Source: Baylisascaris procyonis (taxonomy: Eukaryota > Nematoda > Chromadorea > Rhabditida > Ascarididae). Taken from it: a stretch of 64,000 bases of DNA. Positions 25,521 to 38,650 of the stretch are shown in pieces. Numbering within the stretch: position 1 is the stretch's first letter; each line of letters opens with the position of its first letter. The translations under genes and the position numbers were made by a program. Under the pieces are notes generated by a model, which had not been told where the DNA came from, searched no databases, and saw nothing but the letters and a program-made list of their open reading frames with translations. Where the stretch lies: assembly GCA_037389465.1 (NCBI GenBank), contig JAZARR010000110.1, forward strand, positions 2,981,501 to 3,045,500, read 5' to 3'.

Positions 25521-26128
25521 TCACTAAAAGCACTTTTGCTTGTTCAGACTCTCGACCGCCCACGTTGTTATTTCCATTTCGATTTGCATGTTGGGCAATG
25601 TTGTTTGGGCAAGTATTGCTTGTTGTATTACCATTCAAATACACCTTAATATATGAGAACTTATTACCTTTATAAGGCTGTAAGGTACACTTCCTATAGA
25701 GGACTTAAAAGACACCCGGCTGGCGGATCGGGAATATCGGAGATCATCAACGACCTACCTGTAATTATGCGCGAAGTAATAAAATGTACTTACATCTTAA
25801 AAATAACTTCAAATGATGAATGAGGGTGAATTTTCGATTCGATTCAAGTTTTAATTAAACGCGAATGTGAGATTATTGTCACAGACATGAACAACAAACG
25901 ACAACATCAGACAAAACGACGTCTTCGGACATTTTCTTGCATAAAGATAGACGATATCCTGAATTGATTGAATATTTTTTTTAAAAATTGATACAATCGA
26001 TTTTCATGAGACCTATATATGTGGCGAATATAAATTTAGGAATCCACTATTAGATCGTTGAAGTGATTAATGGCGGCTGAAGTGATTAATGGCGGCATAT
26101 ATATTTACATTTATATTCGTATTTGCAC

Positions 26129-26195
<67 letters not shown>

Positions 26196-26196
26196 T
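26129..26196. repeat. (TTTA)n microsatellite
   Basis: About 17 tandem copies of the tetranucleotide. Confidence 0.95.
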
Positions 26197-27275
26197 ATAT
26201 TTATGTATTTATCATGCCTAGCATTTAGAACTCAGTAACCATTGAAAGTGGCGTTATTAAATTTGATGGTTAAATTCAGCATTGGAATTTTTTTGTTGTA
26301 TTCTCACCAATTCTTTAATGCTTCTGCACTTTATTTCCGGTTGAAATGTGAAATGTGACGAGTATAGAAATTGAGTTTTTCGGGACACTCGAGAGAAATA
26401 GATATGCACCTTTCAGGGTTATTTCTAGTGTTGACATTCGACGGTTATTGAAGAAAATGCACACTCTTCCCAAGTCGAGAGTCAGGTTTTTCCGGTATCA
26501 ATACCAATTTTGGTATTTAGGAGGTATTAAAAACTCCGAGTCTTTAACTCCGGAGCTCCTCGAATTTCTAGGACTCCGGTCGATCGATTTTCGACGAAGT
26601 TATGAGTATTAAACGAGAAAACTCGGATTTACGTAACCCAATCCGAACCACTCTAAAAAAATATTTTATTTATAAAATCAAGTGCTCTAAATTTGTTACC
26701 TAAATCATAAAATGGATATAGGGTTTATAGTTTTTTTTTTTTCTGAATTGTTGCATTGTTAGAGATTGCCTTAATGCTTCTCCTGTATTTTCTGGATAAT
26801 AGAAAAGAAAAATTCCAAACTTCAAATGATTGTCACATTAATGAGCAATTTTTAAATTTAGAATTTTTTCTTTATTGAATGCTTTATAGATTTTTAAAGA
26901 ATTCGACGCTATCCCAACTTTCAAGTACCATTATTCAACATAATATTCGTTAAATTCTTCTCATCATCGAAAATTTTTAGCTGCAACTTTTGGCATACAT
27001 CAAAGTTTTTGCCTCAAAACGATTACTTGATGAATTTTTCTACTTTTTATTTATCGTATACTTTTATGTTGGTATTTATGCACCTTCGAATGAAACTTAC
27101 TGCAATTCTTCTCTCAAATTTGATATGAAGAAGATTCGATTACCTTTCTAATCAATATAAATCAAAATCCACTAAATTCTGGAACTAAATAGATGAGAAA
27201 ACAGCTCATTGCGACAAATAAATTAGCACTAGAGTATCAGCCATTTTAGTTATATTTCAAATATTAGTGCATAGA

Positions 27276-27305
27276 AGCTTCAAAATTTCGAAGCTAATGA
27301 CGTCA
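27276..27305. promoter_or_regulatory. Near-palindrome next to a perfect CRE
   Basis: A 20-base near-palindrome (AGCTTCAAAATTTCGAAGCT) is followed two bases later by TGACGTCA (27298-27305), the consensus site for CREB/ATF bZIP factors. It lies about 610 bases upstream of the UFC1 start codon. Confidence 0.45.
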
Positions 27306-27840
27306 TAAATTCCACGTAAAAATCGTTCTCGTTCATCGAATATTGAAACGAATCGGCTATTCGCGTAGGAATCCGATCGGGTCTTGGTGTTTGTCGAATC
27401 TTTTCAGGATTTTGTAATCAGTTTATCAAAACTACAACATTTTTCGTTAAAAATTCGCCTCAATAGGTCAGTGATTTAACTGGAATGGTCATAGCAGAGT
27501 GACCTCGAGGGGTTGAACTTTCACCTTTCAAATAAATATCTCATCGTACAACGAAATGTTTTACTTCAAAAAAAAGGCAAACTCAAAAAATATTGTTTTA
27601 TTTTTTATAGCCTATTTCATTCATGCCTTATAAGTTTCGTTCTGTACCTTTTGCAGTTGTCTGTTCAACATTTTCATTATTCATATATCTAGATTCTTTG
27701 ATAAAACTTAATTTGCTTATAGGTGATGATTTTGATAATATTTTCGCATATTTTTATTATTATTTTCTTTTATATTTGATGTCAGCATTGTTTTATTACT
27801 TCATTTATTATTTTACTTTGTTCTTATATCGTGTCTTATT

Positions 27841-27894
27841 TGACGTAATTTATTATGCAAATTTTTATGCAATTTTTTTCAACTGGTGACGTGA
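27841..27894 (+). promoter_or_regulatory. Two TGACGT motifs just upstream of UFC1
   Basis: TGACGTAA at 27841 and TGACGTGA at 27887 lie 75 and 29 bases upstream of the UFC1 ATG. TGACGTG is the core recognised by XBP1/ATF6-type bZIP factors of the unfolded protein response, and UFM1-pathway genes are known targets of that response in animals. No good 3' splice site lies between these motifs and the ATG, so they may be promoter or 5' UTR sequence. Confidence 0.45.
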
Positions 27895-27915
27895 TATTTG
27901 AGGAATTAAAAAAGA

Positions 27916-29899
27916 ATGGCTCCCAACAACGGAATCGACGAATCGGTAAAACAATCGCTTAAAGCAATTCCATTGATGAAGACAAAAGCGGGTCCAAGAG
28001 ATGGTGATCTTTGGATTCAGGTACAGTTTATTCTTTTTCTTTAAATGAATCTACCTATGACATGCAACTAACCCTACCGTATGACTCGAAATAAAACCAC
28101 CAGAGATTCTTTTATTAATTTCTGAAAAATTTTCTGCAATCGATTGTAAAAACTATTATTATATCTAAATTTATTATCAAATTCTAATCTTATAAATTGA
28201 TTTAATTTCTTTTAATTTTTTAATGAATTCATTTTTTTTCCGTATATTTAAAGTAAGTGGAATTCCATTCCAATTATTATTGAAGTTTTGAAAATTTCAA
28301 AAAAATTTTTTATTGCGAATATCCAATCGAATTTCAGCGACTAAAAGAGGAATACGAAGCACTTATCACATTTATAAGCAATAATAAAATGGCCGATACG
28401 GATTGGTTTCGTCTTGAGAGCAATAACGATGGAACGAAATGGTTTGGCAAATGTTGGCATTATCACAATATGCTCAGGTTCGTTTTTTTTTTTGTCCATT
28501 TTTGTAAATTTTTTAACTAATTTTTCACCGCATTTTTGGCTTCCGATGAAATGCGATTTTGACGACAGTTAAGAATGGATTTGGCCCATACAAAAATGTT
28601 CGATTAATCGAATTTTTTTTGGAGCCGATTTTAAGCGTAGAAGTTTTAATGATAAACTTACAAAGTTGATATAATTGCAATCGACCAAAAGAATTATCAA
28701 TTCTCGAATTTTATAAAATAGCGCCAACTCTTATGAGTATAAATAAATTTGCCATTATTTTTTTCAATGAAATCTCGCTGAAAATTAGAATTTTTTTTCA
28801 AGAAATCTTTTTTTTTTAATTTCTCAGTAATCACAGTTAGAAGTTTTATCTTCTAGCATAAGTTTGTTGGATTTTCAGACAAAATGCTGTGTTATTAAGG
28901 AATTTTTTTTTGTTATTGTTTTTTTCATTTTGCCATTTTTGAGGGTACAAATACTGCATTTTATCAATAAAATGACATCTTGCCTATTAAATTATAATCA
29001 TTATAACCTTGTTTTATTGACACTCTTATTATTTATTATTTCAGGTATGAATTTGATGTAGAATTCGATATTCCAGTGACCTATCCAACAACGGCACCTG
29101 AAATTGCGCTGCCAGAACTCGATGGAAAAACCGCTAAAATGTACAGGTGAGAAATTGAAAACATCATCTTAGTCATATCGTATTCATTTATTCATTTTTT
29201 CATTGAAGAAATTTTTATTTTATTTATTAGAGATTGTTGGATTTACTTTTATATAAACATCAACTTTTCAAGGATACTAAGTGATGGAATCGAACTAAAA
29301 ATTTATATGGGAATTCGTCTTTAGCTATTGATTATAATTTTCGAATATGGCAATGATGGGTTTCTGCATTATGTATCGGAATTTCATTTCCTTTGAACTA
29401 AAATTTAAAAGCCAATGCGAGAAAAAAGGTTTTATTTGTGAACTTATTTATAATCTTCACAAAAAAAAAATATTATTGAAATTCGAGGTTTTACTAGTAT
29501 CGTTGAGTGCGGCAAAATTTCAGTTTTGTCGATACGTTCCCCATGATCCTTTTTGTGAGTAAACAGTGGGCAAAAAATGGTAGAGTAGAAGCTTGCTCCT
29601 TTCAAATCTTATAAAATTTTTTTACTATTTCTTGAATTTGAATATAGAATGACATCATTGTCTATCGATGTAGTGTCTAAGTTTGCCAATTTTTTTTAAT
29701 TCTTTTATTTTTTATTTATTTATTTCTTTCTTGCAGAGGAGGAAAGATCTGTCTTTCTGATCACTTCAAGCCGCTTTGGGCACGAAATGTGCCCAAGTTT
29801 GGTATCGCACAAGCATTTTCGTTAGGATTGGGGCCATGGTTGGCGGCCGAGATTCCTGATCTAGTGGCTAGGGGAATTATTCAACCGAAATCTGTATGA
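27916..29899 (+). CDS. UFC1: UFM1-conjugating enzyme (E2)
   Basis: Complete four-exon gene, 169 residues: exons 27916-28020, 28338-28477, 29045-29146 and 29737-29899, all GT-AG and in phase. UFC1 accepts the ubiquitin-like modifier UFM1 from the E1 UBA5 as a thioester and, with the E3 UFL1, passes it to lysines on target proteins, mainly at the ER and on ribosomes. Diagnostic stretches are [20 protein letters not shown] at the N terminus, [47 protein letters not shown] and [14 protein letters not shown]. The catalytic cysteine is the Cys of GGKICL, about residue 118, encoded at the start of exon 4. Length matches the family (167 residues in human). The end GIIQPKSV is also typical. There is no signal peptide, as expected for a cytosolic enzyme. 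Confidence 0.98.
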
Positions 29900-32800
29900 A
29901 TTTACAATCAGTGATGAAGATGTAATGACACTTTTATTTTTTATTTGTGAATGATTATTGTTAAATACGTTTGAGAATTGAAATCTTCCTTCCGAAAATG
30001 ATTCAGAACGTTGCAACTGAGTTGCTGAATTATTGACAGTTTTTATATTTTATTCGCAATGGACTGGAGGAAGATTTCATTCTAAGATACCTTTAATTTA
30101 TGAGTTCAGCTAAGCAGAAACTGGCAAGACCATAATCAAAGATATTTTTGCCCGTAATTTTTAATATTCGTTTTTATTCTTCTAAAATTTCCATTTATTT
30201 TGAAAATAATATTTTTATTTGTTTAAGTAGAAAAAAACTTCTCATTTTTAAGTAAAAATGTTGATTTTATCGGAAACTTTCTTTAGACAATAATTGCTTC
30301 TATTGGATCATTTCAAAATTTTATGCGGCTAAAATTTAAGCAACAATTTAAAATTTATTTATATGTTCGTAATTGTAAGATATATTTACAATGATCACCT
30401 TTTTAGGAATTTATTATTTTTTTTTTCAAATAGTCAAAATTTTCAACTAAAAAGTTTGAATGAAAAAGAGGAAATTAAACAATTTCCTAATAATTCAACA
30501 AATCGTATTTTGCCTTCGTTTTTTTTTTTTTCTTTTATCAATTCCCTTCCGCAAGGAAATTTTTTAGATTTTTCTCATTATTTTTTTCTATGCCTTATTT
30601 CATGGAAATGCGTTTTTTTTTTTGTATTTCATGTATGAACCGGTTTTGTGGTGAAAAATTTCATCGTGAATGTATCTTATTTGCAAGAAAATGAAAAGTT
30701 TTTCTGTAGTTTAGTGAATCGACTCTTTTGACCTATTTGATCATTTTTGATGGTATACGATTACATAGCCTTGAAATATTCCATAATTTAAGTCAATTTA
30801 TTTCCATTTCATTAATTGATGAGTTTTTTTATTCACTTCATTTACGGATTGGGGAGGGAGGGGGAGGGGAAAGGCATAGTTTTATAGTAAAACAGTTGTT
30901 CGTTAAAGAAGCATTAGGTGTATGCGTGTTGGTGCAGTAAAAATCAATATTTGTGTCACCTTGTTATTGCAGCTATATATTTGTATGTACTCAGCAATAT
31001 CATTTATTATCAGTAAAATGTAATCAGTGATAAAGGAATTGCGATAATTTCAGAGAAGATAAGGATTATCTTCGGATAGCTATGTGAAATAGAAATTAAA
31101 TACTCGTTTTTCTGTTGAAAGTAATTATTGACAACCAGGTGGTGCTAGGCACGAAGCCAACGAAACAACCGGAGTTCAAAATCGATGGAGTCATTGCTGA
31201 AAAAATTTAAAAAAAAAATGGCTTGTTTACATGAACATGAGGCGTATTTCGTTGCAATTCTGCGGCCGCTATTGCGTTTTATGGGTGTGTAGGTGTATGT
31301 GCGTTTCATTGCTTTTATTACCATCTGTTGTTTCGTCAAACCTTACAATTTTTTCACCTTTATTACTTTTATGTCTTTTTTTTTCATTTATTTGCGGTGA
31401 ATATTAGTTGAAAAAACGAGAGGAAAATGCACTCAAAATGCAAGTATTATTTCAAAAAGAAAGGTAATACTATAAGAAGACAAGGAAGATGAGTGGTACT
31501 CAACGATTGAATTTTAAACAAAATTACTGAACATTTTTATTGAGTGAAATTTGTGCAATACTCTTAGATTTATATTACATTTTCACGTTTAAATTTTGCG
31601 GGAATATTATTGGGATTATTTTCCTTCACAGTGAAAATATTATCATTGTTTCACTTTTTTCTATCCTTTTTTTTGTTCAATTTTTGGTATTTATATAATG
31701 GATTTATAGAAAATAGATCGGAAAATTTTTTTTTTATTTATTATATGGAAATAAAATTATTTACTATATAATCGTGTTGTTTTTATGTTATCTTATGCTT
31801 TATGCCGGTGAAGTGCTTTAAGAAGTTCTTTAAGGATTTAAACCTAAATAATGCAGGCGAACTTCTGAATCGAATTTTCTGAGCCTTAGTTTAGTAGAAA
31901 ATTTACATCATCTCTTTGAAAGGTTCTCATTTCGATAAAGGTCGCCGATACAAGTGTCGAATTCGACCAGTTTATGAGCTCTGACTCATCTTTTTCTTTG
32001 CCCAACTGTTTGATGGCTTTAATGAGTCGACTACTTTCCTGTTACTTCTAATTCGGCAAACTGAGTGAATCGTTATTGACGTAGGAAAGGAATTTTTATT
32101 AGTTGAAAAAAATCTACATTAATATCAACTCGGTTAGTGCCATTCATCCGGAATTTACGCTAGAGTTGTCCGGAATGAAAAAAAAAGTATATTATGTTAG
32201 CACTCCAGATTTATATGCAATTATATTGTTTTAAAGTTGGGGTTATTAGGTTTGTTTTAAATTTAAGCCGCATTTTTCCTCACATAGATAGGCTGAGGCA
32301 TAAAATTACGCTCAAATTTACTCTTAGCGAAGGGGTCAATTATTTTAGATGATTGAATCTTTTGCTAGTTGAAAATCTACAAAATGTAGACATGAGAATA
32401 GAGGTTCTTACTGCTAGAGCAGAAATGTGCTTCAATTTCTAGACATAAAATATTGATTATTCAATCAATAATATCTTTAAAAATTTTCATTTAATTGGTT
32501 AATATTTTCTAATTGAGAATTTCTGAAAATCTACGAGAAAATCAAATAAAATTTGATTGCCTTGAATAAGAATTTATGAGGGAAATTAATGAAATAATTT
32601 AGAGATTTTTCAAAGACAAGATATATTTGATTGAATTATTCAATTCAATTTCGAATTTAATTACCAATTCAATATTCATCGATTGACATCGAAATTAATT
32701 CGTTTGGTCGTTTATTGGTGTTGACCGATAGATCCGATGAATGTTCATCAATTTCTACAAAGATTTACATTATTCTTTTCTGCTTTATTAGTGCCAACCA

Positions 32801-33105
32801 ATAAATAAAACTTGCCAAAACTTTTTTTCCGTACATAAAAGTAGATAAATGCAAACAAGAATCGTTTTTTGCTTGTAAAAGAAATAGATGCTAATATTGA
32901 AGAATTTCTCATTCAATTTACTTTACAATATTCGGTAAATATGCAAATTTTTTAAAAGCAATATGATTGATTATTTCTTTTTTATATTTTGAGTTTTTTT
33001 TTTCAATAAAATTGATAGATCAAACGTGATTTGATGTGGGAAGTCATATGCTGTGTATATCCATTACACCTCCTTCAATTTCTTAACTCTTATTTCTTTA
33101 GTTCC

Positions 33106-33150
33106 GACAGACAGACGAACAAATAGACAGACAGACAGACAGAAAGACAC
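33106..33150. repeat. (GACA)n-rich microsatellite
   Basis: Imperfect GACA/CAGA repeats. Similar CAGA-rich words occur near 9300 and 39500 and their complement near 35320. Confidence 0.85.
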
Positions 33151-34080
33151 ATAGCATACATTTGTGCAGACAAAACGTCGCAGTAAAGCACTCTTGCAAA
33201 GGAAATTTTAAAAAAGCATATAAGAGGATTGGCAGAGAGTTTAAATTGAACATTTAGTGTAAAATGAGCGTCATATACATCCTAGCAACGCTATTTTCTT
33301 TCTTTATAGATTTTTGATGTCGTATAAATGAGAGGTTGCTGTTTTCGAACGACTATTCGAAATTATCACTTTTTACCCGAAAAATTTACCCGAAATTTTT
33401 TACAACTTGACTTACCCGGAATTTATACTGATCTTGTTCATATAACATGAACGAAGTTGATTTCACATGATGCTATCTCTCGTTGCATATTCGTGTAATC
33501 TATACGTTTGTCTATTTAATAAGCGCAAATATTTGAGCTTGGAATTTGATATTTATTATTTAATATTTAAGATTTAATATTTTTATCTTATATATAAAAT
33601 TTGAGCTTGAAAAGCATTGAAGTTAGATTTTGGGAAATTTGTTACGGTCTGAATCGTATGACGACTCAATTTCTATTTGTGGGTCGATTTACGAATTGAT
33701 AGATCTATTAAAGCGGCTATAGATACTGAAAAATGCTCTACAATTTGAATAAATTCTACAATTGATCTAGTGGAATCATTCAACGATTCGATCATAGTCT
33801 ATTATCGATTTGATCGATCGATATTCTAATTTTATTGATCGTTGATTCTATAAGATCAAAATCAACGATCAAAAAAAAAAACTAAAATATCAATGCATCG
33901 GTTGTAAACGTTTTCTTATTCATTTGTGATGATTTATGCGAGCGCAGTTGGTGTGGTGAGCTACTAGCCCAAAAACTGTATGTTGTGTTAGCTATCTTCA
34001 CATACGTTTCCGTTGATTTAATATTTATTACCTATACGACTGATGTTTGCTCAGGTATATTGTCCTGTTTGTTTATTTGT

Positions 34081-34119
34081 TATTTTATTTTTTATTTTAT
34101 TTTATTTTATTTTATTTTG
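34081..34119. repeat. (TTTTA)n microsatellite
   Basis: Imperfect pentanucleotide repeats over about 39 bases. Confidence 0.85.
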
Positions 34120-35218
34120 CATATTAAGAAACATTTGAAGCAAAGATTTTCCCACTCATAGGCCTTGAATTCATAACTATTAAACACTAGGAGAAAATAT
34201 TATGTAATAAAGGTGTTTATGTGTGCATATTATTCGATCACAGCGTGTGGCGTGCATTTTTAATAATTTCCCATAGTCATAAAGAGCGCCGTCAGCCATT
34301 GGAATATTGTGCAATGTTTGTCTTCATATTTATTTAATTTGTTATCAATATTACACTGTATTATAAAAGAGATTTTTTTTTAATTTAAATTTATAAAAAG
34401 TTTTATTTTACTTTTGTTTATGGAATTTAAATATTAATTTTAGTTGTGGAGCGGGGGTGGATGGGCTTTCTCACATGCCAAGGCCACTTAAATTCCTCTC
34501 CCCTTCCTTCTTCGCTCTCCTCTGCTGATCTCAAAAACACTACCACCACAACTTCGATTCATGAAGGCGTGAATCCGCGAAGCAACGAAATCCGCGCAAG
34601 AGAATCGAAGTAGGACGGGTAATCCTACAATGCAGAGGATCTCATTCACTATTTTTAATTAAAATGGTTTTAATTGGTTTTAGCAAATGTGCATTATGAC
34701 AGCATCATATCTTTATGCATGTATATGTATATTTATCTATTTATTTGATATTCTCAAGTTGGAAATTATTTAAGTTATAAAATTTTATCTAAAAAAAAGC
34801 AATTTTCTAAGAGATCCGAAAATATTTTCCACTAAAATTCAAAAAGAATTCGAAAGACATTTAAAACTATAACAGAAATTTCCATGAATCTTGTGCTTAT
34901 CGAATTATGAGCCTTTTATATAAGTTTATACCAGTCGATCAGGTTAATTAATATACGAGTGCATTATTCTGAATGTTTATTATTCGTTAGCAATTTACGA
35001 AATCGGTTGGTTAGGTGGGCGAACTACAAAAAGCGCATATCGTGCCAACGCCTATCAAGTATTTATGTGTTTATTATTTCATTATTGAATTTTTTAATGA
35101 TAATCTTATACGTTTGCGATACTTTTCACTGCCTACATAACTGGTAAGCACCAATAACCGAGCAATGTAACAAGGGAATAATGCAGTTATGAAGTATTTA
35201 CTTCAATCATTCAAACAA

Positions 35219-35600
35219 TGACGTCATTCCGCATTTTCTTTTTTATTCAAATAAGCTAAATCTGTGCATTTTTGTAGTGCAATAGAAAAGAATATAAAAC
35301 CTCGATGTTTCCGTTTGTGGGTCTGTGTGTCTGTGTGTCTGTCTGTTGCATTTTCCACAATAACACTCCAACAATTCGAACATAGCGACTATTTATCTTT
35401 AATCTATGTTTGTTGTTATTTTCTCTTCCCGATAAGCGTTCCCGTTCTTTTTCCCATCCCCAAAAAAAGAGCATGACGTCATTCTATGCATCACTATGAA
35501 AGTATTTATATTTGGTAAACATATTTTACTAACGCATTCCGTGCATTATTCTCGTTGACTAATCCATCACATGATAACATTGCTTATATCGATGACGTCA
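35219..35600. promoter_or_regulatory. Cluster of three perfect CRE sites
   Basis: The palindrome TGACGTCA occurs at 35219-35226, 35474-35481 and 35593-35600, with a one-base variant near 35627 that sits in a local duplication of the third site's surroundings. CREB/ATF bZIP proteins bind this element. The cluster lies 7.3 kb upstream of the first assigned R3H exon on the plus strand. Confidence 0.45.
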
Positions 35601-35791
35601 TACAATATAACCTTTTGCTTATATCGATGACGCCATACAACATAACTTTTACAGCTTTTATTCATAATGACGAATAAATTGATTTCCGCTTACACGCATA
35701 TGTACGCGCTCATATATCTGAAATATGTTCGTTGATAGCCAATAGCATGAAGCAATAGTGTTGTTTCACTTATGTCGTATTGTTAGAAGGT

Positions 35792-35838
35792 AGGTGTCAC
35801 CTGAGGTTCACCTGAAACATTGAGAGGTGTCACCTGAG
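35792..35838. promoter_or_regulatory. Duplicated AGGTGTCACCTGAG block with CACCTG motifs
   Basis: AGGTGTCACCTGAG occurs at 35792-35805 and 35825-35838, with another TTCACCTGAA between. This gives three CACCTG words, the core bound by Snail/ZEB zinc fingers and some bHLH factors. The block is itself palindromic (AGGTGTCACCT). Confidence 0.4.
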
Positions 35839-35894
35839 ATCGACATTTCCTGTCTTTTTTTTGACTCTACAGAGGTCGTAAGCAATTGTACGAG

Positions 35895-35898
<4 letters not shown>

Positions 35899-35969
<71 letters not shown>
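35899..35969. repeat. (TA)n microsatellite
   Basis: About 35 uninterrupted TA units. Confidence 0.97.
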
Positions 35970-35973
<4 letters not shown>

Positions 35974-36360
35974 CGTTAATTATTCATTGTTGATTTTATT
36001 ATTAATTATTTTTATCTCTATGTAATTAAAATTTTCAATAAAAATGACATCATTACTATCAAAATAGCTAAATTTATCTTTGAAAAGAAGAATAAATGTT
36101 GACATTTTTCAATGAAAATTATACATTGAGAGATAACGAAAGGTTTTTTTTAATTGAAATTCAATATTTAGCAATAAAATGTCACTAAAAATGGTAAAAG
36201 AAATGTTTATACACTCTATTCATTCTCTATCGTATTTCCAATTTTTCGTTTCTTTTTCTAAAATGTGTAATTGCGTGGTTGTGCTTTCACATATCGTATA
36301 TATAGATTAGTGGAGCAATTTTCAACGCATTATCCATGAAAGTTAGGATTACGAAATGTG

Positions 36361-36626
36361 TTTGCTCACAAAACCAACCGGTCTCATAAATTATTGGCCA
36401 ATAATCTATGAGACCGATTCTTTACTAATAGAATCACTTAATTTATCAATTTTCAAGTCGATTTATTAATTTCTAAAAAAGCCGAAGGAAAATTTTTTAC
36501 GCGCTGCATTAAGTTGTATTTTATTGAAGAAAAAATTGATTTTTTGTAAAGCATTTATAAGAAGTTAGTGTGTGTACTTTTATTATTTTCCAATAATTTA
36601 TGAAATCGGTTGGTTTTGTGAGTAAA
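36361..36626. mobile_element. Fold-back / MITE-like element
   Basis: A 37-base left arm (36361-36397, starting TTTGCTCACAAAACCAACCG) recurs as its reverse complement at 36590-36626 with few mismatches. The left arm continues into a second inverted copy, making a 38-base palindrome at 36379-36416 centred on TTGG/CCAA with one mismatched pair. Short length, terminal inverted repeats and no coding content fit a non-autonomous DNA transposon. I could not identify a convincing target-site duplication. Confidence 0.6.
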
Positions 36627-38650
36627 TTTGCAAATAGTTCATTTGGTGCTACTCGCTTTAGCATATCTTCTTTGTTAGCTTTTTCAATCATTCTTTACGG
36701 GATGCATAATGAATTCGTTTTGTTGTTCTCTTCGGATTGTTTTTGATTTGCATTTTACAAGTTGTTTGTATAAAACTAAGGTAGATCACTTTTATAAATA
36801 GGTGTTATTAAGTAGGCACATGTGGAATAATTAAAGCCAATATATTTACGAAAGTTTATAAGTATAACATTGATTAGCACTATGGTACCATTCATCCAAT
36901 ATAATGCATTCATTTTTAAAATGCTTTCGAAAATTATGAATTTTCATCGATGAAAATGATTTGTTCGTCGAAGTAAGCGTTCGGAGGGTGTGCAGTCGTT
37001 TTTTTTGCTGACAGCTGCCCCGCTTAGTGCCAGATTATCCACGTGAATATATCGATTATGCTTTAAAGCTATTATTAGATTTTGTTCATTTTGTTACGTT
37101 GATTTAACTAAGTTTAATTTGCTCGACTTTCATAAATGAACAAAATTTTTCTTTTTATTATCGCTGTAATTCTAAGAAACGATTTTTAGAGTTCCTTTAG
37201 GTTTCGTTTCAAGGTTGATTAAGTTTTAAGGTTTAAGGTTTAAGGTTTAAGCCGTAAGGTTGAAGATTTAAGTTTCAACTTTTATTGTCTAAGTTTAAGG
37301 TTCCCAAACAACGTACCCAAACTTCCCTACCGTCTAGAGTCGTTCGCTTAGAAGGGTTTCACTTTTCCATCAAACCTGCTATAAATTTACCAGTGAATAT
37401 ACTCGATCAGGGAAGGATTCATGTCACGCTTCGAGATATTATTTATATTGAACGAAATTTCCAAAAGAGCAGAAAATAAGTTCCTAAAGGTATTGGATAT
37501 TTCATGTGTATAAAAAAATTTTTTTATTTCAAAAAAAAACCGACATCTATTTCAAAAAAAAAAAAAAAAAAGTAGCAAAATAAAATTGAATATTTTAAAT
37601 TGACCTTCCTATTCTTTCCGTGATAGTGAAAAATGTTTTATTATTTCATATACAATAATAATAAGTTGAGCACTGTTTATATTCGGTATTGCTAAAATAA
37701 GTTGTTTTTTTTTAAATGCCCTAAAGCGAAAGAGAAAATCACTTGCATTTCATCTTGAAAAGTCACAAGCATTATTAACCCTGGGCTTATAAAACGAAAC
37801 TATACGGTTTTGTATTTCATGAGAAAATAATTTAATCAGGGAATATATTTCTTATAAATTTAATTTTCTTGGAGTATAGAATATTTGTAAAAATAAAAAT
37901 TTATTTTCTATTTCATTTTTCACTCAATATATGAAAAATATTCTCTATTCTCTTCATTTCTTTATTTTTCTGCTCTCTTTTTTTTTTCTTTCAAATCCAC
38001 TAGACAACTTTCTTCGAACAGTGAAACAAACGCATTCAACGCTAATTGCACATTGTATCTATATTCCATTGTTATAAATTGTAGTTTGTAGTTTGCAATT
38101 TAGTTGATCATCATCTATATTTTATTATCACAATGGTAATCGCTAGTATCGACTAATATTCATAATTCTTTTTTAGTGATTTTTGTTTAGTATATATTTT
38201 TAGGGTTATAATGGAAAAGGCCCTCAGAAAAATTAGAAATACGACCGGATATGAAACGAAACCGGAAGAGACGGAAACGGATCATCATTAGACCGGAATC
38301 GGAACTATACCGAAGATTCGTTTTAAGATGATATCATGGCTGGGATGTATAGTAAGACTGGAAGGAGCAATTAGCCGGGAAAAAAAAAGGAGAGAGCAAA
38401 AGTTTATTTGAAATCGGTCATTTTAAAGTAATTGATAAAATATAGACGAATTCAACGAGATTCTCTTTTGAGTATAAAATGCAAATCATTTGAATATGAT
38501 TTATTCTCATTGATATTTAACGTAAAAATTATATCAGAAATTGAGAAAATTTTTTTTTTTTTTGGAAAAAAAAAGAAATCTCAAAAAAATTTTTTTAATT
38601 CGCTGAATGAAATTGAATTTTATGTTTGATTTTAGCTGTTTGAAAGAGTC

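Larger units (their letters stand above)
24499..27840. other. Intergenic region between the orphan gene and UFC1
   Basis: This region should hold the promoters of the minus-strand genes to its left and of UFC1 to its right. It contains a CpG-rich patch (25321-25520), a (TTTA)n array (26129-26196), a patch at 26330-26640 rich in CCGG/TCCGG words, and a palindrome plus CRE at 27276-27305. I saw no supportable exon. Confidence 0.55.

Noticed and set aside
25319..25675. Three overlapping plus-strand frames (up to 118 residues)
   Set aside because: Open because the sequence is GC-rich and lacks stops. There is no family motif, no consistent frame and no splice sites.
31139..31209. Possible plus-strand last exon (VVLGTKPTKQPEFKIDGVIA)
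   Set aside because: Reads through to a stop after an AG, but the preceding sequence (ATTGACAACCAG) is a poor 3' splice site and no partner exon was found.
37216..37262. Telomere-like TTTAAGG repeats
   Set aside because: Only about four imperfect copies, and the unit is not the nematode telomere repeat TTAGGC; treated as simple repeat.
37285..37479. 64-residue plus-strand frame
   Set aside because: Somewhat coding-like, but there is no splice context, partner exon or recognisable family.
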